Origin: Gracilimonas sp046602855
GTDB taxonomy: Bacteria; Bacteroidota; Rhodothermia; Balneolales; Balneolaceae
Direction: 5' to 3'
Assembly (NCBI RefSeq): GCF_046602855.1
Contig: NZ_JBKINJ010000001.1
Span: forward strand, 620,001 to 684,000
Length of the DNA: 64,000 nucleotides
Of this stretch, positions 9,012 through 18,540 are shown piece after piece. The notes under the pieces were generated by a model. It was not told the DNA's origin. It worked only from the letters and a program-made list of their open reading frames with translations, and did not search any database. The position numbers and the translations under genes were made by a program. Every line of letters starts with the position of its first letter. Position 1 is the first letter of the stretch.

Positions 9012-9866
9012 ATGGATGTTAAAAAAGTAGCCGTCATAGGCGGTGGTACTATGGGAAATGGAATTGCTCACGTTTTTGCAATGAGTGGGATCCCGGTCAA
9101 TTTGATCGAAACCAAACAGGAGTTTGCTGACCGCGCTATTTCTACTATCGAGAAAAACCTTGATCGCATGGTCAAGAAAGAGAAGATCGATGAGAATAAG
9201 AAAAATGATACACTCGATAGCATTACTGTTTTTCTTGATGTAAATGAAGGAGTGCAAGATGTTGACCTTGTTGTGGAAGCAGTGCCTGAAAACCTCGATA
9301 TCAAACGCACTGTTTGGGAAAAGGTTGATGAGTCTGCTCCGGATCATGCCATTTTTGGATCCAATACATCATCCATTTCAATTACGAAGCTGGCTGCTAT
9401 TACCAACAGGCCCGAGAAGTTCATTGGGATGCATTTCTTTAACCCGGTTCCGGTTATGAAACTGGTTGAGATCGTTCGAGGACTGGAGACAGATGACGAG
9501 ACTTATAAGGTCGTGGAAGAGACTTCAGAAAAATTGAATAAAGTTCCGGTTCCGGTCAATGATGCACCCGGTTTTGTAAGTAACCGTGTTCTGATGCCTA
9601 TGATCAATGAAGCTATCTTTTGTGTAGGAGAGGGTGTGGCTACTCCGGAAAATGTGGATGAGGTCATGAAACTTGGAATGGCTCACCCAATGGGACCGCT
9701 GCGACTGGCTGATTTCATCGGACTTGATGTATGCCTAGATATTTTGAGTGTGCTTTATGAAGGATTTAAAGATCCTAAATATCGTCCGGCCCCATTACTT
9801 GTTAAAATGGTGGACGCAGGTAAGCTTGGAAATAAGACAGGTGAAGGATTCTACAAATACGACTAA
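9012..9866 (+). CDS. 3-hydroxybutyryl-CoA dehydrogenase
   Basis: The 284-aa protein begins with a Rossmann NAD-binding motif (GGGTMGNGIA, about residues 10-19), has the catalytic-histidine segment GMHFFNPVPVMKLVEIV in the middle and a C-terminal 3HCDH helical domain ending GNKTGEGFYKYD. This is the standard layout and length of monofunctional 3-hydroxyacyl-CoA dehydrogenases (Hbd/PaaH type), which oxidise (S)-3-hydroxybutyryl-CoA to acetoacetyl-CoA in beta-oxidation or butanoate metabolism. It stands alone, with its own terminator, so the pathway it serves cannot be told from neighbours. Confidence 0.93.
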   Translation: MDVKKVAVIGGGTMGNGIAHVFAMSGIPVNLIETKQEFADRAISTIEKNLDRMVKKEKIDENKKNDTLDSITVFLDVNEGVQDVDLVVEAVPENLDIKRTVWEKVDESAPDHAIFGSNTSSISITKLAAITNRPEKFIGMHFFNPVPVMKLVEIVRGLETDDETYKVVEETSEKLNKVPVPVNDAPGFVSNRVLMPMINEAIFCVGEGVATPENVDEVMKLGMAHPMGPLRLADFIGLDVCLDILSVLYEGFKDPKYRPAPLLVKMVDAGKLGNKTGEGFYKYD

Positions 9867-9868
9867 AT

Positions 9869-9904
9869 CAAAAAAAGGATCGACGATAGGTCGATCCTTT
9901 TTTC
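9869..9904 (+). terminator. Strong bidirectional rho-independent terminator
   Basis: An 8-bp perfect stem (GGATCGAC 9877-9884, GTCGATCC 9890-9897) with a 5-nt loop is flanked by an A run and a T run, so it can end transcription from both the upstream + gene and the convergent - gene at 9924-10577. Confidence 0.95.
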
Positions 9905-9923
9905 TATATATATAAGAAAGAAT

Positions 9924-10577
9924 TTATGCGGCCAGTGAACTCTTCAAGATCTTGTTGGAGGTAAAGATCACTTTGTTAGCCTTCAGAAGCAGATCGTTAA
10001 GTTTTTTCTTTACAATATTCTGTACCTCATTCAGGCTTTCAGGTTCAACGAGTTGATACTGAAAGTAAGATATCAGATTGATGGCTGAGAGGTATCGTCC
10101 GTTCTCATCACCATCAATTTCAACATGCCAGCGTGTTATGATATCATCATCAGATAGCAATTCGTTGACTTCCTTACTGATAGATTCCATCCATTTACTG
10201 GCTTCTTCGATCCTGTAATTTCCTGACTTACCTGGCTTCTCGCGCTGACATGTGTCAATATTGAACAACCACATCATTTCGACATCAATGGTTGGCATTA
10301 CCGTAGACTCTGTAAATGGCTCAATTTTTAGAAAGGGATGGCTTTCCATACCTTCTAGTCCTTTTGCCATGGAAGTTTCACGGAAACTGTCCCAGTCAAA
10401 ATTAATGGAAAGAGAATCGATGTAGTCTGAAGCTTCTTGTAATGAGATGTTTAATTCCAATCCTGTTGCATAGATCTTGTTATCTTGCCATGTCTTGAAT
10501 TTATTTGCTGATATACCCCTTTTGCCCAATTGTGATTCTACGGTATTTATGATAGAATTGAAGATCGGATACTGCAT
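9924..10577 (-). CDS. Hypothetical protein of unknown function
   Basis: The 217-aa predicted soluble protein has no signal peptide or membrane segment and I recognise no family. It is acidic overall, tryptophan-containing (KTWQDNK, FDWDSF, MMWLFNID, ASKWM, TRWHVEIDG) and ends in a Lys/Ser-rich helix (KKKLNDLLLKANKVIFTSNKILKSS). Its ATG at 10577 is only 28 bp from the divergent NFACT gene start at 10606, so the two promoters must overlap each other or the coding regions. It is convergent with the dehydrogenase gene and shares its terminator. The intact frame of this length, ending at a terminator, supports a real gene. Confidence 0.8.
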   Translation of the reverse strand: MQYPIFNSIINTVESQLGKRGISANKFKTWQDNKIYATGLELNISLQEASDYIDSLSINFDWDSFRETSMAKGLEGMESHPFLKIEPFTESTVMPTIDVEMMWLFNIDTCQREKPGKSGNYRIEEASKWMESISKEVNELLSDDDIITRWHVEIDGDENGRYLSAINLISYFQYQLVEPESLNEVQNIVKKKLNDLLLKANKVIFTSNKILKSSLAA

Positions 10578-10605
10578 GAAATATTTATTTCCCCAACATT
10601 TTTAA

Positions 10606-12195
10606 ATGAATTATTACGAATTAATATATCTAAATCGGACCCTCAAAAACAAGTTGACCGGAGCTGTCATTACAAATGCGGTGAGTCCGCATAAGAACTA
10701 TATTGAGTTTTTTGTGGAGGGAGAAAACGAACGCTTTAGACTCTGCTATAGCTCCGCACCGGGAAATATCGCCTTGTTCACAGATTCTTACCGTGGTGCA
10801 AAAAAAAGTAACACCATTAACTTTTTTGAGGAGATCTACGGTGTGGAAATAGAGGATGTATCTATTCCGGAAACGGATCGCTGGTTATACATTCATTTTG
10901 AAAATGGGTATCGGCTTTCATTTCGTTTTTTCAGCAATCGAGCCAATGTGTTTCTATCTAAAGATGATATCATTCAGGAAGTGTATAAGGAATATGATGA
11001 AGTTGGTGAGAAAGTTCCGGCTCCCAAAGAATTGGATCTTTTTCATATCGATGGTGATGTTTCAAAAAAAAGCACGAAGAATAAGCTTGTTGCTTTAAAC
11101 GCAATGCTGCCTCGTCAAAACCTTAAAGAGTTGATCAGTGAGTATGATCTGGATTCAGCAGAATTGTCTGAATTGGAATCCTTTGTGCGCAGGATGACAA
11201 AGGAAATGGAGCAAAACCCCAGTTTTCGGTTATTGGAAAACGGTGAAACCACTTTGCTGTCTGAGGAAATGCTGCCCGTTAAAACGGAAAAAGTATATGA
11301 TAATATTAATCACCTGATACTTGATCGGTATAAGAACTACTCCAGGCACCAACGGCTCAAACAAAGAAGATCATCGTTGGTCAAAGGCCTGAAAACCAAG
11401 ATCAAGCGTACTACTTCCGGATTGCGAAACCTGCATCAGGCTGACAAGGGCTTGGACAGGGCTGAAAAGTACGAACAATGGGGCCATATTTTGATGGCAA
11501 ATGCTCACCTCGGTACAGTTAACCAGAAAGAACTGGAAGTAGACGATCTGTATAATGAAGGTGAAAAAGTAAAGATCCCTCTAAAACGAGATCTGGATAT
11601 TGCAGAGAATGCCCAGCGCTATTACAAAAAATCAGCCAGTGCGGAACGTTCTTATGAGGAAGCAGTACAACGGATCCCGAAAATGGAAAAGGAGAAAGAA
11701 AAAGCGGAAAAATTACTGGAAGAGGCACAGTCGATAAACAATCTATGGGAATTTCAGGACTGGGAAGATGAACACGAAGATGAACTTCAGGAATATCGAA
11801 ATACAGACGGTAACGATTCAAACTCAGAACAGCTCCCATTTCATACTCTGGAAATAAAAGGGTACCCGGTTTGGATCGGAAAGAATGCAAAAAGTAATGA
11901 TAAACTGGTGCAGATGGCACATAAAGAAGATGTGTGGATGCATGCCCGTAAAGTAGCCGGTTCGCACCTGATCATAAGAATGGGCAATGACAAAGGGATG
12001 CCACCCAAAGATATACTGCTTGAAGCCGCATCATATGCGGCCTATAATTCAAAGGCGAAAGGGACTAAGCTGGCTCCGGTCATTATCACTAAGAAAAAAT
12101 ATGTGAGAAAACCCAAAGGATCCCCTCCGGGAGCAGTTTTGGTAGATAAGGAAAGTGTGGAAATGGTAGAACCCAGAAAGCCTGAAATGAAATGA
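10606..12195 (+). CDS. NFACT family protein, RqcH-like ribosome quality control factor
   Basis: The 529-aa protein has an NFACT-N domain (about 1-180), a charged coiled-coil middle (about 240-380) and a C-terminal NFACT-R domain with DVWMHARKVAGSHLIIR followed by a PKGSPPGAV motif near the end. Bacterial RqcH binds 50S subunits carrying stalled chains and recruits tRNA-Ala to add C-terminal alanine tails. The N-domain contains an Asp-Arg pair (D91-R92 in PETDRW) at the position expected for the DR motif needed for tRNA binding in RqcH, which suggests activity is kept. It overlaps aroK by four bases (ATGA). Family assignment is firm; the tailing role is inferred. Confidence 0.88.
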   Translation: MNYYELIYLNRTLKNKLTGAVITNAVSPHKNYIEFFVEGENERFRLCYSSAPGNIALFTDSYRGAKKSNTINFFEEIYGVEIEDVSIPETDRWLYIHFENGYRLSFRFFSNRANVFLSKDDIIQEVYKEYDEVGEKVPAPKELDLFHIDGDVSKKSTKNKLVALNAMLPRQNLKELISEYDLDSAELSELESFVRRMTKEMEQNPSFRLLENGETTLLSEEMLPVKTEKVYDNINHLILDRYKNYSRHQRLKQRRSSLVKGLKTKIKRTTSGLRNLHQADKGLDRAEKYEQWGHILMANAHLGTVNQKELEVDDLYNEGEKVKIPLKRDLDIAENAQRYYKKSASAERSYEEAVQRIPKMEKEKEKAEKLLEEAQSINNLWEFQDWEDEHEDELQEYRNTDGNDSNSEQLPFHTLEIKGYPVWIGKNAKSNDKLVQMAHKEDVWMHARKVAGSHLIIRMGNDKGMPPKDILLEAASYAAYNSKAKGTKLAPVIITKKKYVRKPKGSPPGAVLVDKESVEMVEPRKPEMK

Positions 12196-12752
12196 GGAAC
12201 CGCGTTAATAGTTTCGATCAAAGTATCTACGTAACCGGTTTTATGGCCTCCGGTAAAAGCACGCTCGCTAAAGCACTGGCTGCAGAACTGCAGATGAAAT
12301 ACAAAGATCTGGATGAGGAAATAGAAAAAAGGGAAGGTAAAAGTATACAGGCTATATTTGATGAAATGGGAGAGCCCTACTTCAGGGAAAAGGAAAGAGA
12401 ATACCTGATAGATCTGACCTATAATTTTAAAGGTGTGGTTTCGCTCGGGGGTGGGGCTTTACAGGATCAAATGATTGTTGACCACCTAAAAATAAATGGC
12501 TTATTACTTTGTGTAAAAACACCATTCGCAGAAATTATGGAAAGAGTTAAAAGCAGTTCCGAACGGCCAATTCTATACGATGAAGAAGGCAAAATAAAAT
12601 CTGATGCTACTCTTAAAACAGAACTGAAAACCTTATATTATAAAAGGCTTAATTTCTACGAACAGGCACAAATTAAAGTTGATTCTTCGAAATATGGGTC
12701 GAAGAATGAAATGGTAAAAGCGGCGACAGACAAAATTAAAAGACATGTTTGA
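12192..12752 (+). CDS. aroK: Shikimate kinase
   Basis: The 186-aa P-loop kinase has a Walker A motif GFMASGKST (16-24), the shikimate-binding DLDEEIEKREGKSI segment (39-52), and SLGGGAL (84-90). It phosphorylates shikimate with ATP in the fifth step of aromatic amino acid and chorismate synthesis. It overlaps the NFACT gene (4 bp) and aroB (8 bp), so the three are translated as a coupled unit and aroK-aroB form the usual pathway pair. Confidence 0.95.
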   Translation: MRNRVNSFDQSIYVTGFMASGKSTLAKALAAELQMKYKDLDEEIEKREGKSIQAIFDEMGEPYFREKEREYLIDLTYNFKGVVSLGGGALQDQMIVDHLKINGLLLCVKTPFAEIMERVKSSSERPILYDEEGKIKSDATLKTELKTLYYKRLNFYEQAQIKVDSSKYGSKNEMVKAATDKIKRHV

Positions 12753-13836
12753 TACAATTCGAGTTGAAACATCTACAGCAAGTGACTATGATCTTCATTT
12801 TGGCAATGACCTGAGAAATGAGCTTACCGATTTTGCCAAAATATATACTTCTGATAAAGCCTTTATCTTGGTTGACGCCTTTGTTTTAGAGCATCACAGA
12901 GAATATTTTGAAGCCCCACTTAATGAACAATTTTCTGAGCTGAAGATCTTTGAAATTCCACGAGGTGAACAGGCTAAAAGCATCAAAGTCTATAAGCAGG
13001 CTATGAATTACCTGCTTGAGAACGGAGTTGACAGGGGTACTCCTGTTTTTGCAATAGGTGGCGGTGTTACGGGAGATCTTGCCGGTTTTGTAGCAGCTAC
13101 AGCACTGAGAGGTATCCCACTTGTGCATATACCCACAACTCTGCTGGCTATGGTTGATAGCTCAATTGGCGGTAAAACGGGCGTAAATCATGATACCGGT
13201 AAAAATTTGGTCGGTAGCTTTTATCAACCCGAGGCTGTATTTGCCGATGTAAAATATCTTGAAACCCTTCCCCAAAAAGAAATGGTAAACGGAGTTAGTG
13301 AGATACTTAAATATGGAATGATCCATAGTCCCGATATCATAGATCAGATAAAAGAATTGACCAAAAATGAGTTTAATATGGATGGTCAGAATTGGCTGGA
13401 TCTGATCCGCCAGAGTGCTCAAATAAAAGTCGATATTGTTTCTGAAGATGTGCTTGAATCCGGAAAGCGTGTGTTCCTTAATTTTGGCCATACTTATGGG
13501 CACGTTTTAGAAAAGCTGGGTAACTACAATCTCTACTCTCACGGCCAGGCTGTATATGCCGGTATGGTCGGTGCAACATATGCATCCAATAAACTGGGTA
13601 GTAATATTGATCTTTCAAATTTATTGGAGTTTCGTTCGTTGTACGATTTTGACCTGCAAGATATTACCCATAATCCCGCAGAATTGGTTGAACTGATGAA
13701 GCACGACAAAAAAGTAAAGGACAGTACGCTTCGGTTGGTGTTACTGAAAGATCTGGGGATGCCCTATGTATATAAGGTCGCAGAAACGGGTTTTATCGAA
13801 GATAGCTGGCAACAGACTTTAAAGATATTTCTATAG
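12745..13836 (+). CDS. aroB: 3-dehydroquinate synthase
   Basis: The 363-aa protein has the NAD- and metal-binding signatures of AroB: GGGVTGDLAGFVAAT (about 104-118), the segment MVDSSIGGKTGVNH (about 136-149), and GHTYGHVLE with metal-binding histidines (about 248-256). AroB converts DAHP to 3-dehydroquinate, the second shikimate step. Length is typical. It overlaps aroK by 8 bp, and its stop codon shares one base with the GTG start of the following gene. Confidence 0.96.
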   Translation: MFDTIRVETSTASDYDLHFGNDLRNELTDFAKIYTSDKAFILVDAFVLEHHREYFEAPLNEQFSELKIFEIPRGEQAKSIKVYKQAMNYLLENGVDRGTPVFAIGGGVTGDLAGFVAATALRGIPLVHIPTTLLAMVDSSIGGKTGVNHDTGKNLVGSFYQPEAVFADVKYLETLPQKEMVNGVSEILKYGMIHSPDIIDQIKELTKNEFNMDGQNWLDLIRQSAQIKVDIVSEDVLESGKRVFLNFGHTYGHVLEKLGNYNLYSHGQAVYAGMVGATYASNKLGSNIDLSNLLEFRSLYDFDLQDITHNPAELVELMKHDKKVKDSTLRLVLLKDLGMPYVYKVAETGFIEDSWQQTLKIFL

Positions 13837-16800
13837 TGGCTTACATACGGTGGATATACAAATCATGGAATGTATTTTGGACCTTTATTGGGGTTCTGGT
13901 ACTTACTGTATCCGTACTGATCGGCTTGGTATTTGGAGCTTTACAATTAGACCCCGTTCAAAATAGAATTGCTGATGAATTAGAGACGCAATTTAATCAA
14001 AGGTTTGAAGGAGTTTTGAGCATTGGTAAAGTGGACGGCCTCCTCCCGTTCAACATAAACCTGAAAGATGTTGTCATCTATCCCAATGACTCAACATATA
14101 CAGGAGCTGTCTCTGCAGGTAATATCTCTGCCGGTATTGATTTCTGGTCTGTTTTACAGGATAGACTCATAATCAATAAGATGATCGTAAATGAACCCAC
14201 GGTATTCCTTGATCAAATTGAAGGTCCAAATTTTACTTTGTCAGAAGCACTGAGAAAGCGAAATTCTTTAGATGAGGTCGAACCGGAAGATAGTCTGGCC
14301 GTTCCTTTACAGCCTACTGATTTTCAGGTGATCATACCATCTTTTATTCTTTCAAACGGAACAATAGTATTTAAAGAGGCAGCTGATCAAGATGAAGACA
14401 ATTTCCTTATATCCGACCTGCAAATGGACATGTTCTTCGAATTTACAGAAGAACAACGTTTCATTGATTTTAACTCAGTGCAATTCAAAACCAATGAACC
14501 GGATCTGACAACCGTACAGTTAAATGGCCAGGTCTTCAATGATGATCAATTTTTTGAATTGAACTCTTTCAATATCAACACAGAGCATTCCAGTTTAAGT
14601 TTCAGTATGGAAGCTGATGGTATAAACGCACTGCGTGGGCAGTTCATGGACCAGCTGGAAAACTCACAACTGACCCTAAATCTGAATCAGATCCTGGTGG
14701 GTCCTCCAGATATACGTCGTTTTTATCCTGAATTGCCGGAAACAGAAAATTATTTTCAGGGTTCTCTGCAAGGTGAGGGTATGCTGAGTGAAATGGTATT
14801 CAATAATGGGGAACTCATATTCGGCGAGAGCTTCATGAACTTTAACGGGCGATTGAGATCTATTTCTGAACCTCAGGATCTTGGTTATCTATTGGAACTG
14901 GAGTCACTGATAGTTGGCGAATCTGAAATCCAATTTCTCACCAGTGGCTTAACTGAGCAACAAAAAGAAGCACTTATAAACACAAGGTTTGAAGGTTTAT
15001 TTGAAGGCGATCTTGATTCTACCAATACTGAAATATTGGCTGAAGGAAGCAGAGGATCCATTGGTTTAAACGGAACTCTTAAATATGGAGAAGAACTTGG
15101 AATTGATTTTAATCTGATAACGGATTCCCTCAACATCGGTTATTTGATTGATCCCAGAATACATGAAACTAATCTTTCACTATATGGGCGTCTAAGAAGT
15201 ACATCTATTGATCCGTTTACAGCTAGTGGCGGTCTGTTTATTGAATCAAATGAGCCTGAAAATGCTCCACCATCTCAAAATGATCTTTACGCTTTGGTTA
15301 ATTGGAGTGAAGGTATAATAGAGCCTGAGTTTAGAGGTAACTTTAGTGGAGTTAGGACACAGTTCAACGGCAGGATTAATATTCAGAACCAAGAACCTGA
15401 AATTTACTTAAGGGGCAGTTCAGGTAATCTTCCCGTCAAAGAACTGACAAAAATAGACAGAATGCGTCCTGTTGAATCTGACATCGAATTTGAAATTGAC
15501 ATAACCGGAAATGACCTGCAAAATCTGTTTGGTAAATTTACTTTAGATATCCTTGAATCACGAACACATGATGATACCTTAGGCCGGCATCAGCTATATC
15601 TTGACTTCAATGATCCGGCAGAAAGTTATCGTATACTCCGATTTACATCCACGGCATTTGACGCAACGGTTGAAGGAGAGTTCAATACCGAAAGTGTTGT
15701 TGATCTAACGAAACAATGGAGCAGATATTTGAGCAGTCAGATCGATCAGGAGATATTCTTCAATGAGGCAGTTGTTATGGACTCGGTTACTGCAATAAGT
15801 AATCAAAACCTGGAAGTGGAGGGGCGTGTCAAAAACCCTGGATTATTAAATTTTTATGTTACCGATCTGCCTAAGATTACATCTGCAGCACGGTTCAATT
15901 CTTCTTTTAACGTAAATTCACAGCAACTCTTATTCACAACTTCTATCAGTGATCAAAATATCTCAATAAATAGAACGAACGCTGATACACTTGAGCTGCA
16001 GATGACCGGGGGGTTTAGATATGGAGCAGAACTTAAAGATTTTTCTAATGTACAGTTGCAGTCAACAGCCAGCAGGGTTGATCTTGGTTTTATTGAAGGG
16101 CGGGGATTTGCCTTCAATGCAATAATGAACAGAGATTCCCTGAACTTGAACAGTTCAATGGCAAAATTATCTGACAATGCATCGTTTGATTTTGAAGGTA
16201 GGGCACGTATCCTGGATCAGGCTTTTGAGCTGAACATCGACACATTGAATTTAGGAACCAATTCTTATACCTGGCAAAATGAAGGTGTTCCGACAATAGT
16301 TTATAACTCGAATGAAACTTTTGAACTGAAAGATTTTGTATTCGAAAACCAACAGCAGTTTTTGCAGATAAACGGGACCTTTAGTAACGATCCGGCGGAC
16401 TCTGTCAGATATAGTATTGAAGATCTGAATCTTGACGAGATCTCAGCCTTGACCGGTAAGAGGCTGACATTTGGTGGCACTTTGAATGGAGAATTCACTA
16501 CCCGTACTCTCACAACTGTACCTACTGTACAGGGTAACATGGATGTGGAAGCTCTTGAATTCGGAGAGCAGCTTGTTGGAGATATGATTCTGAACAGTAA
16601 TTATAATTCAGAACTTGACAGGTTTGACACCAATATTTCCGTTTCAACAGATTCCTCCAAGTATTCTCAGTACTATGAAAATACAAGTCGTAAAGGACAG
16701 GAGTTTGATATTAGCGGGTATATTCTTGCCCCAAAAGAAGGGGATTTTCCCAATGTAGATTCTCTTTATAATTTTGATCTAGATATCAAAAATATAGACC

Positions 16801-18530
16801 TTTGGATACTTCCGATCATAGCTCCAAAAGTGTTTACTGAAGGTTCGGGTCTTGCAAATGGGTCTGGTAAATTATGGGGTAACACTGATACTTATGATTT
16901 TACTGCAGATTTCATGGTGGGAACTGAAGATGCAGCGTACCTAAGACCTCGCTTCCTAGACACGTACTATTATGCTCAGGGAGGCATAAACTTCACAAGG
17001 AATGATGGGCTTACTTTCAATGATATATATTTGATAGACCCATCCGGAGGTAATGCTATTCTGAGCGGTGATTATGATTTTAATGATTTTGCCCCGATCG
17101 ACAGTATGAACATTCGTCTTGAAATGGATGAATTTCAATTTCTGAATAACACTTTTGACCCCACTGTGGCTTTCTTTGGAGATGCTTACGGATCAGGTAC
17201 GGTAACTATTACTGGGACTAACTTTGATCCGGTTCTTAGAACCGAACAGCCTCTTCAGATCACGGACTTTTCAGAAATATCAATACCTTTGCTCGAAGAA
17301 ACTGAATTTGATGAGGGTAATCGCTTTATTCGCTTTGTTGATTCATTTGAGGAAGGAGCTCAGAGCCAATCTACGTTTAACAACAGGAATGGCCGATCAG
17401 CTAATGGCCAAAGTTCTGAAGAAAATGTTGACCTGTCGTTTACTGAACGCTTTACCATGGATCTTCAATTTGTGTCGAATGACCCGATGACTGTTCGGTT
17501 GATATTCGATCCTGTGACCGGCGATATTGTGACTGCAGAAGGTACAGGGCGGATCAGAATTCTACTGGAAGACGAGAATGTATCCATGTTCGGGCGTTTT
17601 GACATTCAGGGCGGACGTTATCAGTTTGTAAGTGGCGATATATTTACCCGCCGGTTTGATATTGAATCGGGCGGGAGTATTGTATGGGAAGGGGATCCTG
17701 CCAACGCCAGGCTTAACCTGAATGCTATTTACAGTGCGCGGCCTGATATCAATACACTTAGCCCTTCAGGCAGCATCGATCCCGAAAACTCACAACGCGT
17801 ACCTATAGAACTGGTATTGAATATTGGCGGAACGATCTCGAGTATTGAAAATAACTTCTTTTTCAGATTACCGAACACATTTGAGTCTCAGCAAAGTTCA
17901 ACGCTGGCTACACAACTCGCTACAATTAACAGAGATGAAGACCTGAAACTGCTTCAGGCAGCTAATTTTATGCTTATGGGGAATTTCATTCCGGTATCTT
18001 CCAGCGGGCAGGCTCAAAGTAATATGTTCGGCGATAACCTGTCTGGTAGTGCCGCCGTGTTGAATCCGCTCTTATCAAGTCAGGTTATTAATCCCTTGCT
18101 CTCAAGTCAGATAAATTCGTTATTGAACAGTGATTTGAGTAGTTTAGATGTAGATTTTAATTTAAATACCTATAATCAGGTTGACCTTGGGGTTGCTTTG
18201 AGGCTCTATAACGATAAACTGATTCTTAGACGAGAAGGACAAATAACAGGACGACAATCCAACATCGGTGATCTGGGAGCTACGTACAGGATCAACCGTA
18301 CATTTGCAGTGACCGCATTTCACCGTCAGGATCTCACCTTTGGAACTTTAAATAGCACCGAACAATCACAGCAATCTCAGGATATAAATGGGGTAGGCCT
18401 TGAAGCTAAGGTAAGCTTTAACTCCTGGGATGAATTTTTTAAGCGTTTATTCTCTCCATTTAGGAAATTGTTCGGGATAAATGACAATCAAGAAGAAACT
18501 GAAAATAGTGGGACAGAAAGTCCTGCGTAA
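13836..18530 (+). CDS. TamB-like translocation and assembly module / AsmA-superfamily envelope protein
   Basis: The 1564-aa protein has one N-terminal membrane anchor (about 10-33), a very long repetitive beta-strand region, and a C-terminal DUF490/TamB domain (about 1200-1530) with the QGGRYQFVSGDIFTRRFDIESGGSI and NPLLSSQVINPLLSSQ segments. TamB proteins span the periplasm as a hydrophobic groove and are linked to outer-membrane protein assembly and phospholipid transport. Start is GTG at 13836, overlapping the aroB stop by one base; the hydrophobic anchor follows at once, which supports this start. RNase R follows after 10 bp. No TamA (Omp85) gene is adjacent, although the gene at 20728 ends in a barrel. 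Confidence 0.9.
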   Translation: MAYIRWIYKSWNVFWTFIGVLVLTVSVLIGLVFGALQLDPVQNRIADELETQFNQRFEGVLSIGKVDGLLPFNINLKDVVIYPNDSTYTGAVSAGNISAGIDFWSVLQDRLIINKMIVNEPTVFLDQIEGPNFTLSEALRKRNSLDEVEPEDSLAVPLQPTDFQVIIPSFILSNGTIVFKEAADQDEDNFLISDLQMDMFFEFTEEQRFIDFNSVQFKTNEPDLTTVQLNGQVFNDDQFFELNSFNINTEHSSLSFSMEADGINALRGQFMDQLENSQLTLNLNQILVGPPDIRRFYPELPETENYFQGSLQGEGMLSEMVFNNGELIFGESFMNFNGRLRSISEPQDLGYLLELESLIVGESEIQFLTSGLTEQQKEALINTRFEGLFEGDLDSTNTEILAEGSRGSIGLNGTLKYGEELGIDFNLITDSLNIGYLIDPRIHETNLSLYGRLRSTSIDPFTASGGLFIESNEPENAPPSQNDLYALVNWSEGIIEPEFRGNFSGVRTQFNGRINIQNQEPEIYLRGSSGNLPVKELTKIDRMRPVESDIEFEIDITGNDLQNLFGKFTLDILESRTHDDTLGRHQLYLDFNDPAESYRILRFTSTAFDATVEGEFNTESVVDLTKQWSRYLSSQIDQEIFFNEAVVMDSVTAISNQNLEVEGRVKNPGLLNFYVTDLPKITSAARFNSSFNVNSQQLLFTTSISDQNISINRTNADTLELQMTGGFRYGAELKDFSNVQLQSTASRVDLGFIEGRGFAFNAIMNRDSLNLNSSMAKLSDNASFDFEGRARILDQAFELNIDTLNLGTNSYTWQNEGVPTIVYNSNETFELKDFVFENQQQFLQINGTFSNDPADSVRYSIEDLNLDEISALTGKRLTFGGTLNGEFTTRTLTTVPTVQGNMDVEALEFGEQLVGDMILNSNYNSELDRFDTNISVSTDSSKYSQYYENTSRKGQEFDISGYILAPKEGDFPNVDSLYNFDLDIKNIDLWILPIIAPKVFTEGSGLANGSGKLWGNTDTYDFTADFMVGTEDAAYLRPRFLDTYYYAQGGINFTRNDGLTFNDIYLIDPSGGNAILSGDYDFNDFAPIDSMNIRLEMDEFQFLNNTFDPTVAFFGDAYGSGTVTITGTNFDPVLRTEQPLQITDFSEISIPLLEETEFDEGNRFIRFVDSFEEGAQSQSTFNNRNGRSANGQSSEENVDLSFTERFTMDLQFVSNDPMTVRLIFDPVTGDIVTAEGTGRIRILLEDENVSMFGRFDIQGGRYQFVSGDIFTRRFDIESGGSIVWEGDPANARLNLNAIYSARPDINTLSPSGSIDPENSQRVPIELVLNIGGTISSIENNFFFRLPNTFESQQSSTLATQLATINRDEDLKLLQAANFMLMGNFIPVSSSGQAQSNMFGDNLSGSAAVLNPLLSSQVINPLLSSQINSLLNSDLSSLDVDFNLNTYNQVDLGVALRLYNDKLILRREGQITGRQSNIGDLGATYRINRTFAVTAFHRQDLTFGTLNSTEQSQQSQDINGVGLEAKVSFNSWDEFFKRLFSPFRKLFGINDNQEETENSGTESPA

Positions 18531-18540
18531 CAATATTTGA

